A DNA stretch of 15,926 nucleotides from JBAXAB01 sp037142735 (GTDB lineage Bacteria; Patescibacteriota; Minisyncoccia; Phycocordibacterales; CAIZLB01): contig JBAXAB010000014.1 of NCBI GenBank assembly GCA_037142735.1, positions 1 to 15,926 of the forward strand, written 5' to 3'. Below the pieces are notes generated by a model. The model had not been told where the DNA came from. It did no database searches and saw only the letters and a program-made list of their open reading frames with translations. The translations under genes and the position numbers were made by a program. Below, in pieces: positions 6,095-13,372 of this stretch (its first letter is position 1; every line of letters begins with the position of its first letter).

Positions 6095-7777
6095 CTAAAC
6101 CCCCACCCCCTGATGTTTCTTATTCTTCAAAATCGGCAAGTAAAACTTATCAATATATTCCGCTAACATTCTCGATGCACTGAACCTCTCCAAAATAAGT
6201 TCTCGGGAATTTCTCATACGCGTAATCCATTGAGCTTTAGATTCATAATACGTTGGCACTATTTCTTTTTCCAAAACAGTTAAGAGTTCCTCACTAATAT
6301 CCCCTCTCTCTCCAACCACCCACCCGACCTGCGAAAGATTCGTTTCGTACACCCAACCATCTCGAGTCGATAAAGGTAAAACACCATTGAGGCACGCCTT
6401 CATACCACTTGTCCCACACGCTTCACTGCCAACCATTGGAGTATTCAACCACACGTCACACCCTGAAACTAAAATTTTCGAAAGATTCAAATTGTAGTTT
6501 GGTAAAAAAACCAATGTATCTTTTAATTCATTATCTGCATATTGTAGTAACGTCTTTAGGAATTGATTATTTTCTTTCTGACTCTCATTTAATGGCCCCG
6601 AGAAAACAATCTGTACCTTCCTACCCTGTCTTTCGGCAATGTCTTTAAATCTTTGCAGATCAGCAAGAATAGCTAGCGGCTGCTTATATTCAACCATTCT
6701 TCTTGCCCAACCAAGAAGGAGAATGTTTTCATCAAATACTTTTCCAGTTTGCTTTTTAATTTCATCAATCAAAATTCTTTTGTTTGATTGGTGTTTTTGC
6801 CATATTTCTTTATCGTATGAATAATCTCCGATTGAATCCCAACGCCCTATATAAATCCCATTAGTTACCTCTTCAATAGTGTAATCCTTCCACAACACAG
6901 CGGCCTTAATCGAATGAAGGACAGAAACCGCATTCACTTTGTGTGACATGTTCAACGCAAGGTTTGTCATAGAAAAAAGATCTTGTCCTGGCACTTTTCC
7001 TAATGCAATAATGACACCCAATGTTACTTCCAACTCTTGGGCAAAACGTTTGAGCATGTAATCAACTTTATCAATAGAAAAAAGTTCTTGTCCCGCCATC
7101 ACCAAGGTGTGATTGGTAAAAACAATGTGCTGTCTGGCATATTGATAGGCCTTGGCGAAAGTTAATTGGTGTTGACGCATTTCATGACGAATAAGTTCCA
7201 AGGCAAGAAACGCCGAGTGTCCTTCGTTCAGATGAAACACAGCGGGGTGAATTTCCAAAGCTCTCAGAAATCTCATACCTCCAATTCCTAAAACGATTTC
7301 CTGCATCAAACGCACATCTCTATTTTCAGCATATAAAATACTGGTGATTGATCTGTCCTCGTAATGATTACCTTCAACGTCAGTATCGAGTAAAAATAAT
7401 CTTGATGGGCCTTTATCCATAATCCAAGCCCTTATCTGCACGTCCCTGTCCCCGATCGGAAGAGTCACTGTGATTGGTTTTCCATCAGCGCCTAAAACCT
7501 GAGATAGCCCCAAGGTTTTAGGGTCTCTTTTTTGGCCCTCACCAGCCACATATTCTTGATGATAAAAAAGACCGATAGCCACCACTGGAAATTTTTGTGA
7601 TGCCATTTCAAAAAAATAGTCTCCTGCTAAAATCCCTAAGCCTCCCGCATAAGAGTGCCAATCACTGACCAGTGCATACTCAGCAGAAAAATATGCAACT
7701 GGTTCTTTTAGCAGTTCACTGTATTGTTCACTCTGAGAAAATTGTTCTAGCCACTGGCTCGATTGAGTTTCTTTCAT
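6095..7777 (-). CDS. glgP: Alpha-glucan (glycogen/maltodextrin) phosphorylase, GT35, short form
   Basis: It would cleave alpha-1,4-glucan with phosphate to give glucose-1-phosphate, using pyridoxal phosphate. In 560 residues the family signposts are in order: AYFSAEYAL with YAGGLGILAGDYFFEMAS (about 28-60), HLNEGHSAF (182-190), VTNGIY (304-309), GWARRMVEYKQP (356-367), and the PLP site EACGTSGMKACLNG with Lys460. The Arg-Arg at 359-360 matches the short bacterial type. The later EYKR of animal and E. coli enzymes reads EYKQ here (Gln366). It is much shorter than the roughly 800-residue classical enzymes, lacking their N-terminal regulatory extension, as do the short (TIGR02094-like) homologues. 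The ATG at 7777 is 6 nt after the GH57 stop and uses an AGAGGAG site inside the end of that gene, so the two are translationally close. It is the last gene of the glycogen unit. Confidence 0.92.
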   Translation of the reverse strand: MKETQSSQWLEQFSQSEQYSELLKEPVAYFSAEYALVSDWHSYAGGLGILAGDYFFEMASQKFPVVAIGLFYHQEYVAGEGQKRDPKTLGLSQVLGADGKPITVTLPIGDRDVQIRAWIMDKGPSRLFLLDTDVEGNHYEDRSITSILYAENRDVRLMQEIVLGIGGMRFLRALEIHPAVFHLNEGHSAFLALELIRHEMRQHQLTFAKAYQYARQHIVFTNHTLVMAGQELFSIDKVDYMLKRFAQELEVTLGVIIALGKVPGQDLFSMTNLALNMSHKVNAVSVLHSIKAAVLWKDYTIEEVTNGIYIGRWDSIGDYSYDKEIWQKHQSNKRILIDEIKKQTGKVFDENILLLGWARRMVEYKQPLAILADLQRFKDIAERQGRKVQIVFSGPLNESQKENNQFLKTLLQYADNELKDTLVFLPNYNLNLSKILVSGCDVWLNTPMVGSEACGTSGMKACLNGVLPLSTRDGWVYETNLSQVGWVVGERGDISEELLTVLEKEIVPTYYESKAQWITRMRNSRELILERFSASRMLAEYIDKFYLPILKNKKHQGVGV

Positions 7778-7783
7778 AATTTT

Positions 7784-9277
7784 TTATGCTCCTCTTTGCT
7801 CGGGTTGCCCTCCACGCAACTCGTCATATTGTTTTTTATACTGTGCGATTGTTTCCTCGACTTTTTCATTTGGAATTTCAACTCGCAGAAGGTCCACTGC
7901 ATTAATAGTATCGTATATATCCAATTTATTTTCCAACTTAAAAGCTGCATCGCGCCACAGAATAGCTTTTTCATATTCTTTTCTTTCTACTGCTTGACGC
8001 TCGAGATTTTTCATCATATCCATAAAAGCATGATAGACACCCTCCTCAGCACCACCCTTACCTACTGTTCTATCTTTGAAAGGAATTCGAAGAAGTGTCT
8101 GCTGTTCATGCATCATGTCACGAATTTTTCCTGATCTTTGCCAGTTAAACCCAGTAGAAACTATATGCTCGTAAAGTCTACCCGCCTTATCTAAAATCTC
8201 TTTATCGACATTTTGGATTGAACGTAAAGTTTCGAGTAGTCGATATGCTCCGTCCTCAATCATTTCCATACTCCACCAAGGTTTAGCAGAGGCCCACCAA
8301 AAATGGTCACTGGCCAAAGCTCTGTCCATTTTCTTTCGAACATCAGCATATTCAGGTGTACCCTTTTGCATTTTTTCTAACTGTTCGAGAACCAAATTAA
8401 CCAATTTCCACTGCATGGTGTGGAGAATATTTTCAGGGTCAGACCATGACAAAAATTGAATACCTTGATCAATATCTTGCTTGCTACTTGCCCACGTAGA
8501 TTTAACCGGAACAATCTCTTCTGTCTCTTTATATAGACCAATAAGGTCAGAGATATTTACTAATTTAAATTGTGGAGTCCTGAAAACATCAAAAAGCATT
8601 TTTTCCAAACCCGGTCTATGATGACCAAATGTCTCCCCGTCCATTGCAGTGATAACATAACGACCGCTCTCTAAGTCCTTTTTCATGGCCTCAACCAATG
8701 TTTCAGGAGAACGCACAACCGCACTCATGATTAAATTACTAAGGCGTCTTTCACGGAAAAAAACTTTAACATTTGAATTTTTTATTTTGTATATTTTATT
8801 GTAATCAACAGTTCCTGTTTCTCCATGGGCAGCGATTTCATCTAAAATAATCCACTTGAAACCGAGGTCTTCTATAATAGGAACGAGGTCTTCTTTGAAA
8901 GCCATCTCTGGTGGAAAAAACCCTTGAGGATTATACGCGTCACCTAAATACGAACGATTAGTCTCGTCATTCATTTGAATCTGACGGATAATTTCTTCTT
9001 TGTTTAGAAGCGGTAAAAAGGCGTGATATTTGGCAGAGCTTGTGAATTCAATACGCCCATCCTTCCCCATCACTTTCATCATTTCTATAAGATCACGATA
9101 CCCATGCCTATCAAAAAGTTCCATCAATGCACCGTTAATATTTAAAGTTAGACGAACATTTTTATTATCACGTAAATGCTCAAGAAGGGGTCGGTAACAT
9201 TGGGAAACTATTGCATCAAGTACATCAGATTGTTGGTCAGCGGGCTGGTATATGTGTAAAAAGTTTGCCCAGTACAT
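7784..9277 (-). CDS. Glycoside hydrolase family 57 enzyme (amylase, glucanotransferase or branching type)
   Basis: This 497-residue protein has GH57 motifs: HIYQP (8-12) for the HxHQP motif, GRIEFTSSAKYHAFLPLL (74-91), GFFPPEMAF (119-127) carrying the likely nucleophile Glu124, and MDGETFGHHRP (212-222) carrying the likely acid/base Asp213. GH57 enzymes act on alpha-glucans with retention. Members include alpha-amylases, 4-alpha-glucanotransferases, amylopullulanases and branching enzymes, and sequence alone does not decide here. No signal peptide is seen, so it is intracellular. Since no GlgB (GH13) is in the window, a branching or debranching role in glycogen turnover is attractive but unproven. 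The C-terminal 250 residues are helical and charged. It starts 5 nt after the glgA stop with only a distant AGGA, and ends 6 nt before glgP. Confidence 0.9.
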   Translation of the reverse strand: MYWANFLHIYQPADQQSDVLDAIVSQCYRPLLEHLRDNKNVRLTLNINGALMELFDRHGYRDLIEMMKVMGKDGRIEFTSSAKYHAFLPLLNKEEIIRQIQMNDETNRSYLGDAYNPQGFFPPEMAFKEDLVPIIEDLGFKWIILDEIAAHGETGTVDYNKIYKIKNSNVKVFFRERRLSNLIMSAVVRSPETLVEAMKKDLESGRYVITAMDGETFGHHRPGLEKMLFDVFRTPQFKLVNISDLIGLYKETEEIVPVKSTWASSKQDIDQGIQFLSWSDPENILHTMQWKLVNLVLEQLEKMQKGTPEYADVRKKMDRALASDHFWWASAKPWWSMEMIEDGAYRLLETLRSIQNVDKEILDKAGRLYEHIVSTGFNWQRSGKIRDMMHEQQTLLRIPFKDRTVGKGGAEEGVYHAFMDMMKNLERQAVERKEYEKAILWRDAAFKLENKLDIYDTINAVDLLRVEIPNEKVEETIAQYKKQYDELRGGQPEQRGA

Positions 9278-9282
9278 ATAAT

Positions 9283-10785
9283 TTATTTATTGTTTTCCTC
9301 ACTATTAAATGCAATAGCTTTCTTAAACAAACTCACATAATCTTTGGCTGATTTTTTCCATGAAAAATCTGCAATCATGGCACGTTTTTGAATAGCTAGC
9401 CATTCACTTGGGTGTTTATAGGTCTCGAGAGCTCTCACAAATGCTCCGAAGAAAGCATACTTGTCATAGTTTTGGAAAACGAAACCTGTTCCGGTGTTTG
9501 TCGCACGATTGTAATCAATCACACTGTCAGCCAATCCTCCCGTCTTTCTTACAAGTGGTAATGCGCCATATCGCATAGCTTCCATTTGTGTCAGGCCACA
9601 TGGTTCAAATCGCGAAGGCACGAGAATAATATCTGCACCGGCATAAATCACGTGGGGCAAAGTGTTATCAAATGACAAATGTGTGGCGACCTGAGGATAT
9701 TTCTTTTCGAGTTCTCCAAAAAACCCCAAATACCTCGAATCTCCACTTCCAAGAACAATAAGTTGTAACTTAAAATTATCTAACAGCGGCCCAATTGTTT
9801 CAGTGATAAGATCCAGCCCTTTCTGCTCTGTGAGACGAGAGACGATCGCAACAACTGGGGTGTTCGGTTCTTTTTCAAGATTAAACTTTTGCTGGAGAAC
9901 CTCCTTATTTTTTTGACGTTCTTTAATACTTTTAACTGAATATGCATATTCGACATATGGATTTGAAGATGGGTCATTACTCACATAATTAATTCCATTT
10001 AAAATACCTGATAACCGAGAACGGCGTTCTGACAAAAGCTGATCAAGTAATTCACCCGATTCAGATGTAGTAATTTCCTGAGCATAACTTGGTGACACGG
10101 TATTAACGACGTCAGCAAAAAGAATACCGCGACGCATGAAATTAATTTTCAACATACGAGGATCATCAATTGTTGGAATGGTGGATCGTCCATCGTCGTA
10201 ATCTAATTCATTGATAAAGTTATGATCAAACATACCCTGGAAATGGAGGTTATGGATACAAAATACGACGGCGATTTTAGATATAACCGGATCATTCGCA
10301 TATTCAGTTTTCATCAAATTTGGAATGAGACCTCCCTGCCAATCTGATGCAACAATAATATCCGGCACCCACTCTTTGTTTTGTCTCACAAACTCCAAAG
10401 CCCCTCGAGAGAAGACCGCGAAACGCGCAGCATCATCATCATAACCGTAGACGTTCCCACGTTGTTCAAAATACTCCATGTTTTCCAAAAAATAACTTGG
10501 TGTATTTGAACCTTCAACAAAAGTACTCTTCACATTACACGTGATTGGATGTTCTTCACGCCCACTTGGTATAGAAATACCCTCCATGATTGTTTCCATT
10601 GGAAACTTTTCTTTTTGGATTGAACTATAATTTGGAATCATAACCCGTGCATCATGTCCAAGTTCACGGAGCGCTTTAGGTAGAGATGACATTACCTCAC
10701 CTAAACCTCCAATTTTAATAAAAGGAGCGGCTTCGCAAGCTAAAAATAAAATCTTGATTCCTTTTGGTTTGAGGGAGAGCTTCAT
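9283..10785 (-). CDS. glgA: Glycogen synthase, GT5 family
   Basis: It transfers glucose from ADP-glucose (usual bacterial donor) to the non-reducing end of alpha-1,4-glucan. In 500 residues it shows the N-terminal donor-binding KIGGLGEV (24-31; normally KTGGLxDV), HNLHFQGMF in the N-terminal domain, AIVSRLTEQKGLDL opening the C-terminal Rossmann domain, and the signature SRFEPCGLTQMEAMRYG with the catalytic Glu. Length and order are normal for bacterial GlgA, so it looks complete. The start at 10785 lies 53 nt after the PGI stop, with no Shine-Dalgarno. A TATATT (10815-10820, minus strand) in that gap could be an internal promoter, but its -35 is poor. The donor-making enzyme GlgC is not in the window. 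Confidence 0.93.
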   Translation of the reverse strand: MKLSLKPKGIKILFLACEAAPFIKIGGLGEVMSSLPKALRELGHDARVMIPNYSSIQKEKFPMETIMEGISIPSGREEHPITCNVKSTFVEGSNTPSYFLENMEYFEQRGNVYGYDDDAARFAVFSRGALEFVRQNKEWVPDIIVASDWQGGLIPNLMKTEYANDPVISKIAVVFCIHNLHFQGMFDHNFINELDYDDGRSTIPTIDDPRMLKINFMRRGILFADVVNTVSPSYAQEITTSESGELLDQLLSERRSRLSGILNGINYVSNDPSSNPYVEYAYSVKSIKERQKNKEVLQQKFNLEKEPNTPVVAIVSRLTEQKGLDLITETIGPLLDNFKLQLIVLGSGDSRYLGFFGELEKKYPQVATHLSFDNTLPHVIYAGADIILVPSRFEPCGLTQMEAMRYGALPLVRKTGGLADSVIDYNRATNTGTGFVFQNYDKYAFFGAFVRALETYKHPSEWLAIQKRAMIADFSWKKSAKDYVSLFKKAIAFNSEENNK

Positions 10786-10838
10786 AATTGTGTAAAGGAG
10801 AAGGGATTATTGTTAATATAGTGTACCAGACAATATCT

Positions 10839-11441
10839 TTAACTACCATTCAGGGCTGCATATTCTTTAGCATTCATTTCTATTATCTCTGGGACGGTTT
10901 TATAGGTTGGGTTTTTTACGAACGCAGGCTTACCATTCTGTTCAATTACATAATATGCAAAACCTTTCATTTTATGGACTGTTTCGTAATCAGCATGACC
11001 TGGCAAGCTAACTGGATTAGCCTCGGCGAAATTCACAGGACTATCATCTGAAGCGGTGAGCCAGGTGCTCCCTGTATTTAAAAGGAGATGTCCGCTTCCA
11101 GAAGGAATGAACAGAGAGTCACCGGCAGTGGCGCGGACGGCGTAGCATGTTTCGATTTCGTCATCTATAGGGACGCCGTCCGCGCCCACCTTTCTTTTTT
11201 GTAAAAGCAAAATGCCTTCCCCTTTCAGTATCTTATAGGTCTCACTAATGTCACCAACATGGTAATGCCCATAAGCTTTGATATATTCACCTCCAACAGT
11301 ACCCACCTCCCACACCGTAACATTTTGTTTTTCTGTACCCCCTCTGATCATGTAATAGTGGACTTCTGGTCCAACAGAGTCTGGCGACATCAAAACTTCC
11401 CGCATCTTTTCGTGCCTTCGTTCGGCAAATGGTTTCATCAT
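10839..11441 (-). CDS. pgiA: Cupin-type (archaeal-type) glucose-6-phosphate isomerase
   Basis: It interconverts glucose-6-phosphate and fructose-6-phosphate using a metal-bound cupin site, and is unrelated to the classical PGI fold. The 200-residue protein has the signature YIKAYGHYHVGDISETY, with likely metal ligands His59, His61 and Glu67, and a downstream His118 in PSGSGH. GILLLQK follows as in family members. The length matches the family (about 190 residues). It heads the minus-strand glycogen unit and connects stored glucan to central sugar phosphates. Two adjacent ATGs (11441 and 11438) are possible starts. A TATAAT at 11450-11455 lies so close that the mRNA would be leaderless or nearly so. 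The protein may also accept mannose-6-phosphate, as some cupin PGIs do. Confidence 0.9.
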   Translation of the reverse strand: MMKPFAERRHEKMREVLMSPDSVGPEVHYYMIRGGTEKQNVTVWEVGTVGGEYIKAYGHYHVGDISETYKILKGEGILLLQKRKVGADGVPIDDEIETCYAVRATAGDSLFIPSGSGHLLLNTGSTWLTASDDSPVNFAEANPVSLPGHADYETVHKMKGFAYYVIEQNGKPAFVKNPTYKTVPEIIEMNAKEYAALNGS

Positions 11442-11449
11442 ATGAATAC

Positions 11450-11455
11450 ATTATA
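11450..11455 (-). promoter_or_regulatory. -10 box for the PGI/glycogen unit, near-leaderless
   Basis: A perfect TATAAT on the minus strand lies 8 nt before the first ATG (11441) and 11 nt before the second (11438). The expected start would fall within a few bases of the start codons. The -35 region is weak (TTTAAG-like). No Shine-Dalgarno is present. Confidence 0.5.
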
Positions 11456-11466
11456 TATTAGTATAG

Positions 11467-11496
11467 TGGACACTTAAAGCCTCCCTGTAGTAGTAT
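11467..11496 (+). promoter_or_regulatory. Candidate promoter of the 66-residue basic protein gene
   Basis: TGGACA (11467-11472), an 18-bp spacer, then TAGTAT (11491-11496). It is divergent from the PGI promoter just to its left and would give a leader of about 90 nt. Confidence 0.35.
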
Positions 11497-11535
11497 CCAC
11501 GCAGATTTTGCTCCCCTTCAAAAGGTGCCAAATCT

Positions 11536-11556
11536 AGGTTTGGAAACATCCGAACC
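11536..11556 (+). other. Leader hairpin upstream of the 66-residue gene
   Basis: A 9-bp stem with one G-U wobble (arms 11536-11544 and 11548-11556) closes a short AAAC-type loop. It lies about 30 nt upstream of the AAGGAGA ribosome-binding site at 11584-11590. Function unknown; it may stabilise or regulate the mRNA. Confidence 0.45.
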
Positions 11557-11593
11557 TCCACTGAAAGCAAAAACGTAAAACGAAGGAGACCCC

Positions 11594-11794
11594 ATGCCGA
11601 GAGGCCCACTAAATAAAAACCCCAAGAAGCGATTCCGAGCGCGACTCACCGGCAGCAAGGATGACGCGCATCTGAAACTTCAGCATCGCTACCCAGCAGA
11701 TGATGAACCCCCACCGCCTGTGGACGAAAAGAAACTGGCAGCGATCAAGAAACTCGAAAAGCCGAAAAAGATCAAGACCCGCCAGCTCCACTGA
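11594..11794 (+). CDS. Small basic, proline-containing protein (66 residues), unrecognised
   Basis: ATG at 11594 is preceded by a strong AAGGAGA site. The protein is lysine/arginine rich at both ends (MPRGPLNKNPKKRFRARL; KKLEKPKKIKTRQL), with an acidic proline stretch in the middle (PADDEPPPPVDEKK). It has no hydrophobic core and is probably extended or partly disordered; nucleic-acid or ribosome binding is a guess from charge only. Its codons are GC-rich compared with the flanking glycogen and HAD genes. The gene is a self-contained unit with its own leader hairpin and a very strong terminator 27 nt after the stop, which argues that it is real and well expressed. Confidence 0.65.
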   Translation: MPRGPLNKNPKKRFRARLTGSKDDAHLKLQHRYPADDEPPPPVDEKKLAAIKKLEKPKKIKTRQLH

Positions 11795-11820
11795 CTTCAG
11801 TGTCACCACCGGATCAACCT

Positions 11821-11859
11821 CGCCGGCCACCCACATAGGTGGCCGGCGATTCCTTTTTA
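11821..11859 (+). terminator. Strong Rho-independent terminator
   Basis: A perfect 11-bp GC-rich stem (11821-11831 with 11838-11848; CGCCGGCCACC and its complement) with a 6-nt loop is followed by a T-rich tract (11850-11859). It ends the 66-residue gene and insulates it from the HAD gene, whose -10 begins 10 nt later. Confidence 0.9.
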
Positions 11860-11865
11860 TAGATC

Positions 11866-11874
11866 TGCTATACT
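11866..11874 (+). promoter_or_regulatory. Extended -10 promoter with leaderless start
   Basis: TGCTATACT (TGN plus TATACT) ends 6 nt before the ATG at 11881. The expected +1 is therefore the start codon itself. There is no Shine-Dalgarno, and the -35 position falls within the preceding terminator. Confidence 0.6.
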
Positions 11875-11880
11875 TTCTAC

Positions 11881-12654
11881 ATGAGCAACACTGAACTAAA
11901 AAAAATAATCGCTTTTGACCTAGACGGTACCTTAGCTGAAAGTAAGCAAGAATTATCGAATGAAATGGCCACCCTTCTATATTCTCTTTCACTTAAAACT
12001 AAAGTGGCCATAATTTCTGGCGGTTCTTATAGGCAATTTCAAAAACAAATTATTCCAAAACTTACAGAAGCTTCTCAAGGCAAAAGTTTGAACAATATTT
12101 TTTTCCTACCAACCAGCGGTACTTGTCGATATGAATATGATGAAAAAATAAAAGACTGGAGAGAAGTCTACACTCACATGTTCGCAAGTAGCGTGAAAAC
12201 TCGGGTGATAAATGAGTTAAATAATATCTTAGGCAAACACAAATCAGATTTTGAAATTCCTGAAAAACACTACGGTACATATATAGAAGACCGGGGTAAT
12301 CAAATTACCCTTTCAGCCATGGGCCAAGAAGCCCCTCTTGGTGAAAAATCTACCTGGGATCCAACCGGCAAAAAAAGACTTAGAATCAAATCAGACTTGG
12401 AACATGTTGTGCCTGAGGTAGAAGCCAATCTCGGGGGCACCACATCTGTTGATGTCCTACCGAAAGGCTTCGATAAATCCTTTGGATTAAAAATCACCCT
12501 TGAGGCTTTGAAACTTTCAGTAAAAGACATTCTTTTCGTCGGTGATGCTGTGTTTAAAGGAGGTAATGATTATTCTCCTTCATTGATAGGTATAGAAACT
12601 ATTGGAGTAAAAAATCCAACCGAAACAGCCCTCTTGATAAGCAATCTTCTATAA
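11881..12654 (+). CDS. HAD-IIB hydrolase, eukaryotic-type phosphomannomutase-like
   Basis: This 257-residue protein has HAD motif I FDLDGTLAES (nucleophile Asp13, acid/base Asp15), motif II IISGG (Ser46), motif III Lys in KGFDKSFGL (195-203), and motif IV VGDAVFKGGNDYSP (220-233). The cap segment EDRGNQITLSAMGQ (136-149) resembles the alpha-PMM cap, where Arg and Asn/Gln contact the sugar phosphate. The GD-x3-x-GGNDY motif is characteristic of eukaryotic-type PMM. The likely activity is mannose-6-P/mannose-1-P (perhaps glucose-6-P/glucose-1-P) interconversion, but a sugar-phosphate phosphatase of the same subfamily is possible. If it handles glucose phosphates it would link GlgP product to PGI in the cluster on the other strand. 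The start at 11881 sits directly after the extended -10. Confidence 0.85.
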   Translation: MSNTELKKIIAFDLDGTLAESKQELSNEMATLLYSLSLKTKVAIISGGSYRQFQKQIIPKLTEASQGKSLNNIFFLPTSGTCRYEYDEKIKDWREVYTHMFASSVKTRVINELNNILGKHKSDFEIPEKHYGTYIEDRGNQITLSAMGQEAPLGEKSTWDPTGKKRLRIKSDLEHVVPEVEANLGGTTSVDVLPKGFDKSFGLKITLEALKLSVKDILFVGDAVFKGGNDYSPSLIGIETIGVKNPTETALLISNLL

Positions 12655-12664
12655 TTTTCACCAC

Positions 12665-12693
12665 TTGACAGAGTACTAGTATTGTTTTATTTT
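12665..12693 (+). promoter_or_regulatory. Promoter of the 2-TM protein gene
   Basis: A perfect TTGACA (12665-12670), a 17-bp spacer and TATTTT (12688-12693). The predicted leader is about 65 nt before the ATG at 12765 and has no obvious Shine-Dalgarno. Confidence 0.65.
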
Positions 12694-12764
12694 TAATGAG
12701 GCTGCCCTTTCAATTAAACTCAAACCCACAACACAGGTAGCCACAACCAACCACCAACGACTGT

Positions 12765-13064
12765 ATGACCGCAAACAAGACACCTCTAAAGTGGGTACTG
12801 AAAATGTACCTGAAACTCGGAAGGGATGGAAACTTGAACTTCTGGATGAGCGCGGCCTTTGCTTCGTTCTTCGTCATCGTTTTCACCTTCATCGCCTGTA
12901 CGTTTCTCAACGACAAACTCAAGGGGCGCGATATCCTCTGCATGTCCACCTCGTTTGCCGTTGCGGTAATCTTGCATTTCATATTCCACTTGGTTCGTTT
13001 CAGACGGATCGCAAAGAAATACGGAATGATGCGTGCCGAAATCTTCCTCTCGAGCCCTCACTGA
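12765..13064 (+). CDS. Small two-TM membrane protein (99 residues), unrecognised
   Basis: A basic N-terminus (KTPLKWVLKMYLKLGRDGN) is followed by one TM helix (about 27-49, FWMSAAFASFFVIVFTFIAC), a short charged loop (NDKLKGRD), a second TM helix (about 56-77, containing CMSTSFAVAVILHFIFH), and a basic tail (RFRRIAKKYGMMR). The charge pattern favours both ends in the cytoplasm. Overlapping frames on both strands are open because of the GC-rich composition, but only this one has a coherent hydrophobic/charge layout and lies between a promoter and a terminator. The start could also be the ATG at residue 14. I do not recognise the family. Confidence 0.65.
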   Translation: MTANKTPLKWVLKMYLKLGRDGNLNFWMSAAFASFFVIVFTFIACTFLNDKLKGRDILCMSTSFAVAVILHFIFHLVRFRRIAKKYGMMRAEIFLSSPH

Positions 13065-13114
13065 AGGACCCGAAGAATCAACCAAACATAAGTTGCGCCA
13101 CTTCCTAAAGGCCC

Positions 13115-13150
13115 AGCAGTCGTCACAAAGTGGCGGCTGTTTAATTTTAT
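13115..13150 (+). terminator. Rho-independent terminator after the 2-TM protein gene
   Basis: A 10-bp stem with two G-U wobbles (13117-13126 with 13130-13139), extendable by two pairs, an AAA loop, and a T-rich tail (13140-13150). An alternative larger pairing, CGCCACTT (13097-13104) with AAGTGGCG (13128-13135), competes with it. Confidence 0.7.
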
Positions 13151-13169
13151 GGATACTTAATATATTGTA

Positions 13170-13198
13170 TTGACAACCCTCCTTACACCTGTTACAAT
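13170..13198 (+). promoter_or_regulatory. Near-consensus promoter of the DEAD-box helicase gene
   Basis: Perfect TTGACA (13170-13175), a 17-bp spacer and TACAAT (13193-13198). The predicted start near 13205 gives an unusually long leader of about 168 nt before the ATG at 13373, in contrast to the near-leaderless genes elsewhere in the window. Confidence 0.8.
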
Positions 13199-13204
13199 GG
13201 CTGA

Positions 13205-13372
13205 GTTAACTTATCTTAAAGGTTTTTCTTTTCAGGAGTCACTTCCTCAAACTATCTAGCTCACTTTTTCAAAAAATATAGAGCTTTATCTAAAACTCGC
13301 AAGATTTCCTAGTCACCTTTTTATTTTAAAGACTAGAAGTTACGGGGTGTATTTACACCTCTTAGATAAAGT
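13205..13372 (+). promoter_or_regulatory. Long structured 5' leader of the helicase mRNA (possible cis-regulatory RNA)
   Basis: A perfect 10-bp inverted repeat, CTTTATCTAA (13284-13293) with TTAGATAAAG (13362-13371), ends 2 nt before the ATG. It encloses two smaller hairpins: CTAGTC (13309-13314) with GACTAG (13331-13336), and GGTGT (13346-13350) with ACACC (13355-13359). That gives a three-way-junction layout which would cover the ribosome landing region. The 3' arm can also pair with TTATCT at 13211-13216 or TATCTA at 13253-13258, so alternative folds are possible. No Shine-Dalgarno sits at normal distance. Autoregulation or cold response is an inference from other bacterial RNA-helicase genes. 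I do not match it to a known riboswitch class. Confidence 0.55.

Noticed and set aside
7763..8134. Plus-strand frame opposite the glgP/GH57 junction
   Set aside because: It is antisense to two confidently identified genes and has a Phe/Ser/Cys-rich shadow composition.
11609..11992. A 127-codon minus-strand frame across the 66-residue gene, its terminator and the HAD start
   Set aside because: It runs through a strong plus-strand terminator and promoter and has no ribosome-binding site or recognisable domain.
12710..13108. Overlapping open frames on both strands around the 2-TM protein gene
   Set aside because: They are by-products of GC-rich sequence. Only the + frame at 12765 has sensible TM helices and charge distribution between a promoter and a terminator.
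13206..13372. Possible known riboswitch in the helicase leader
   Set aside because: I see hairpins and a long stem but no consensus of a named class, and the downstream gene is not metabolic.
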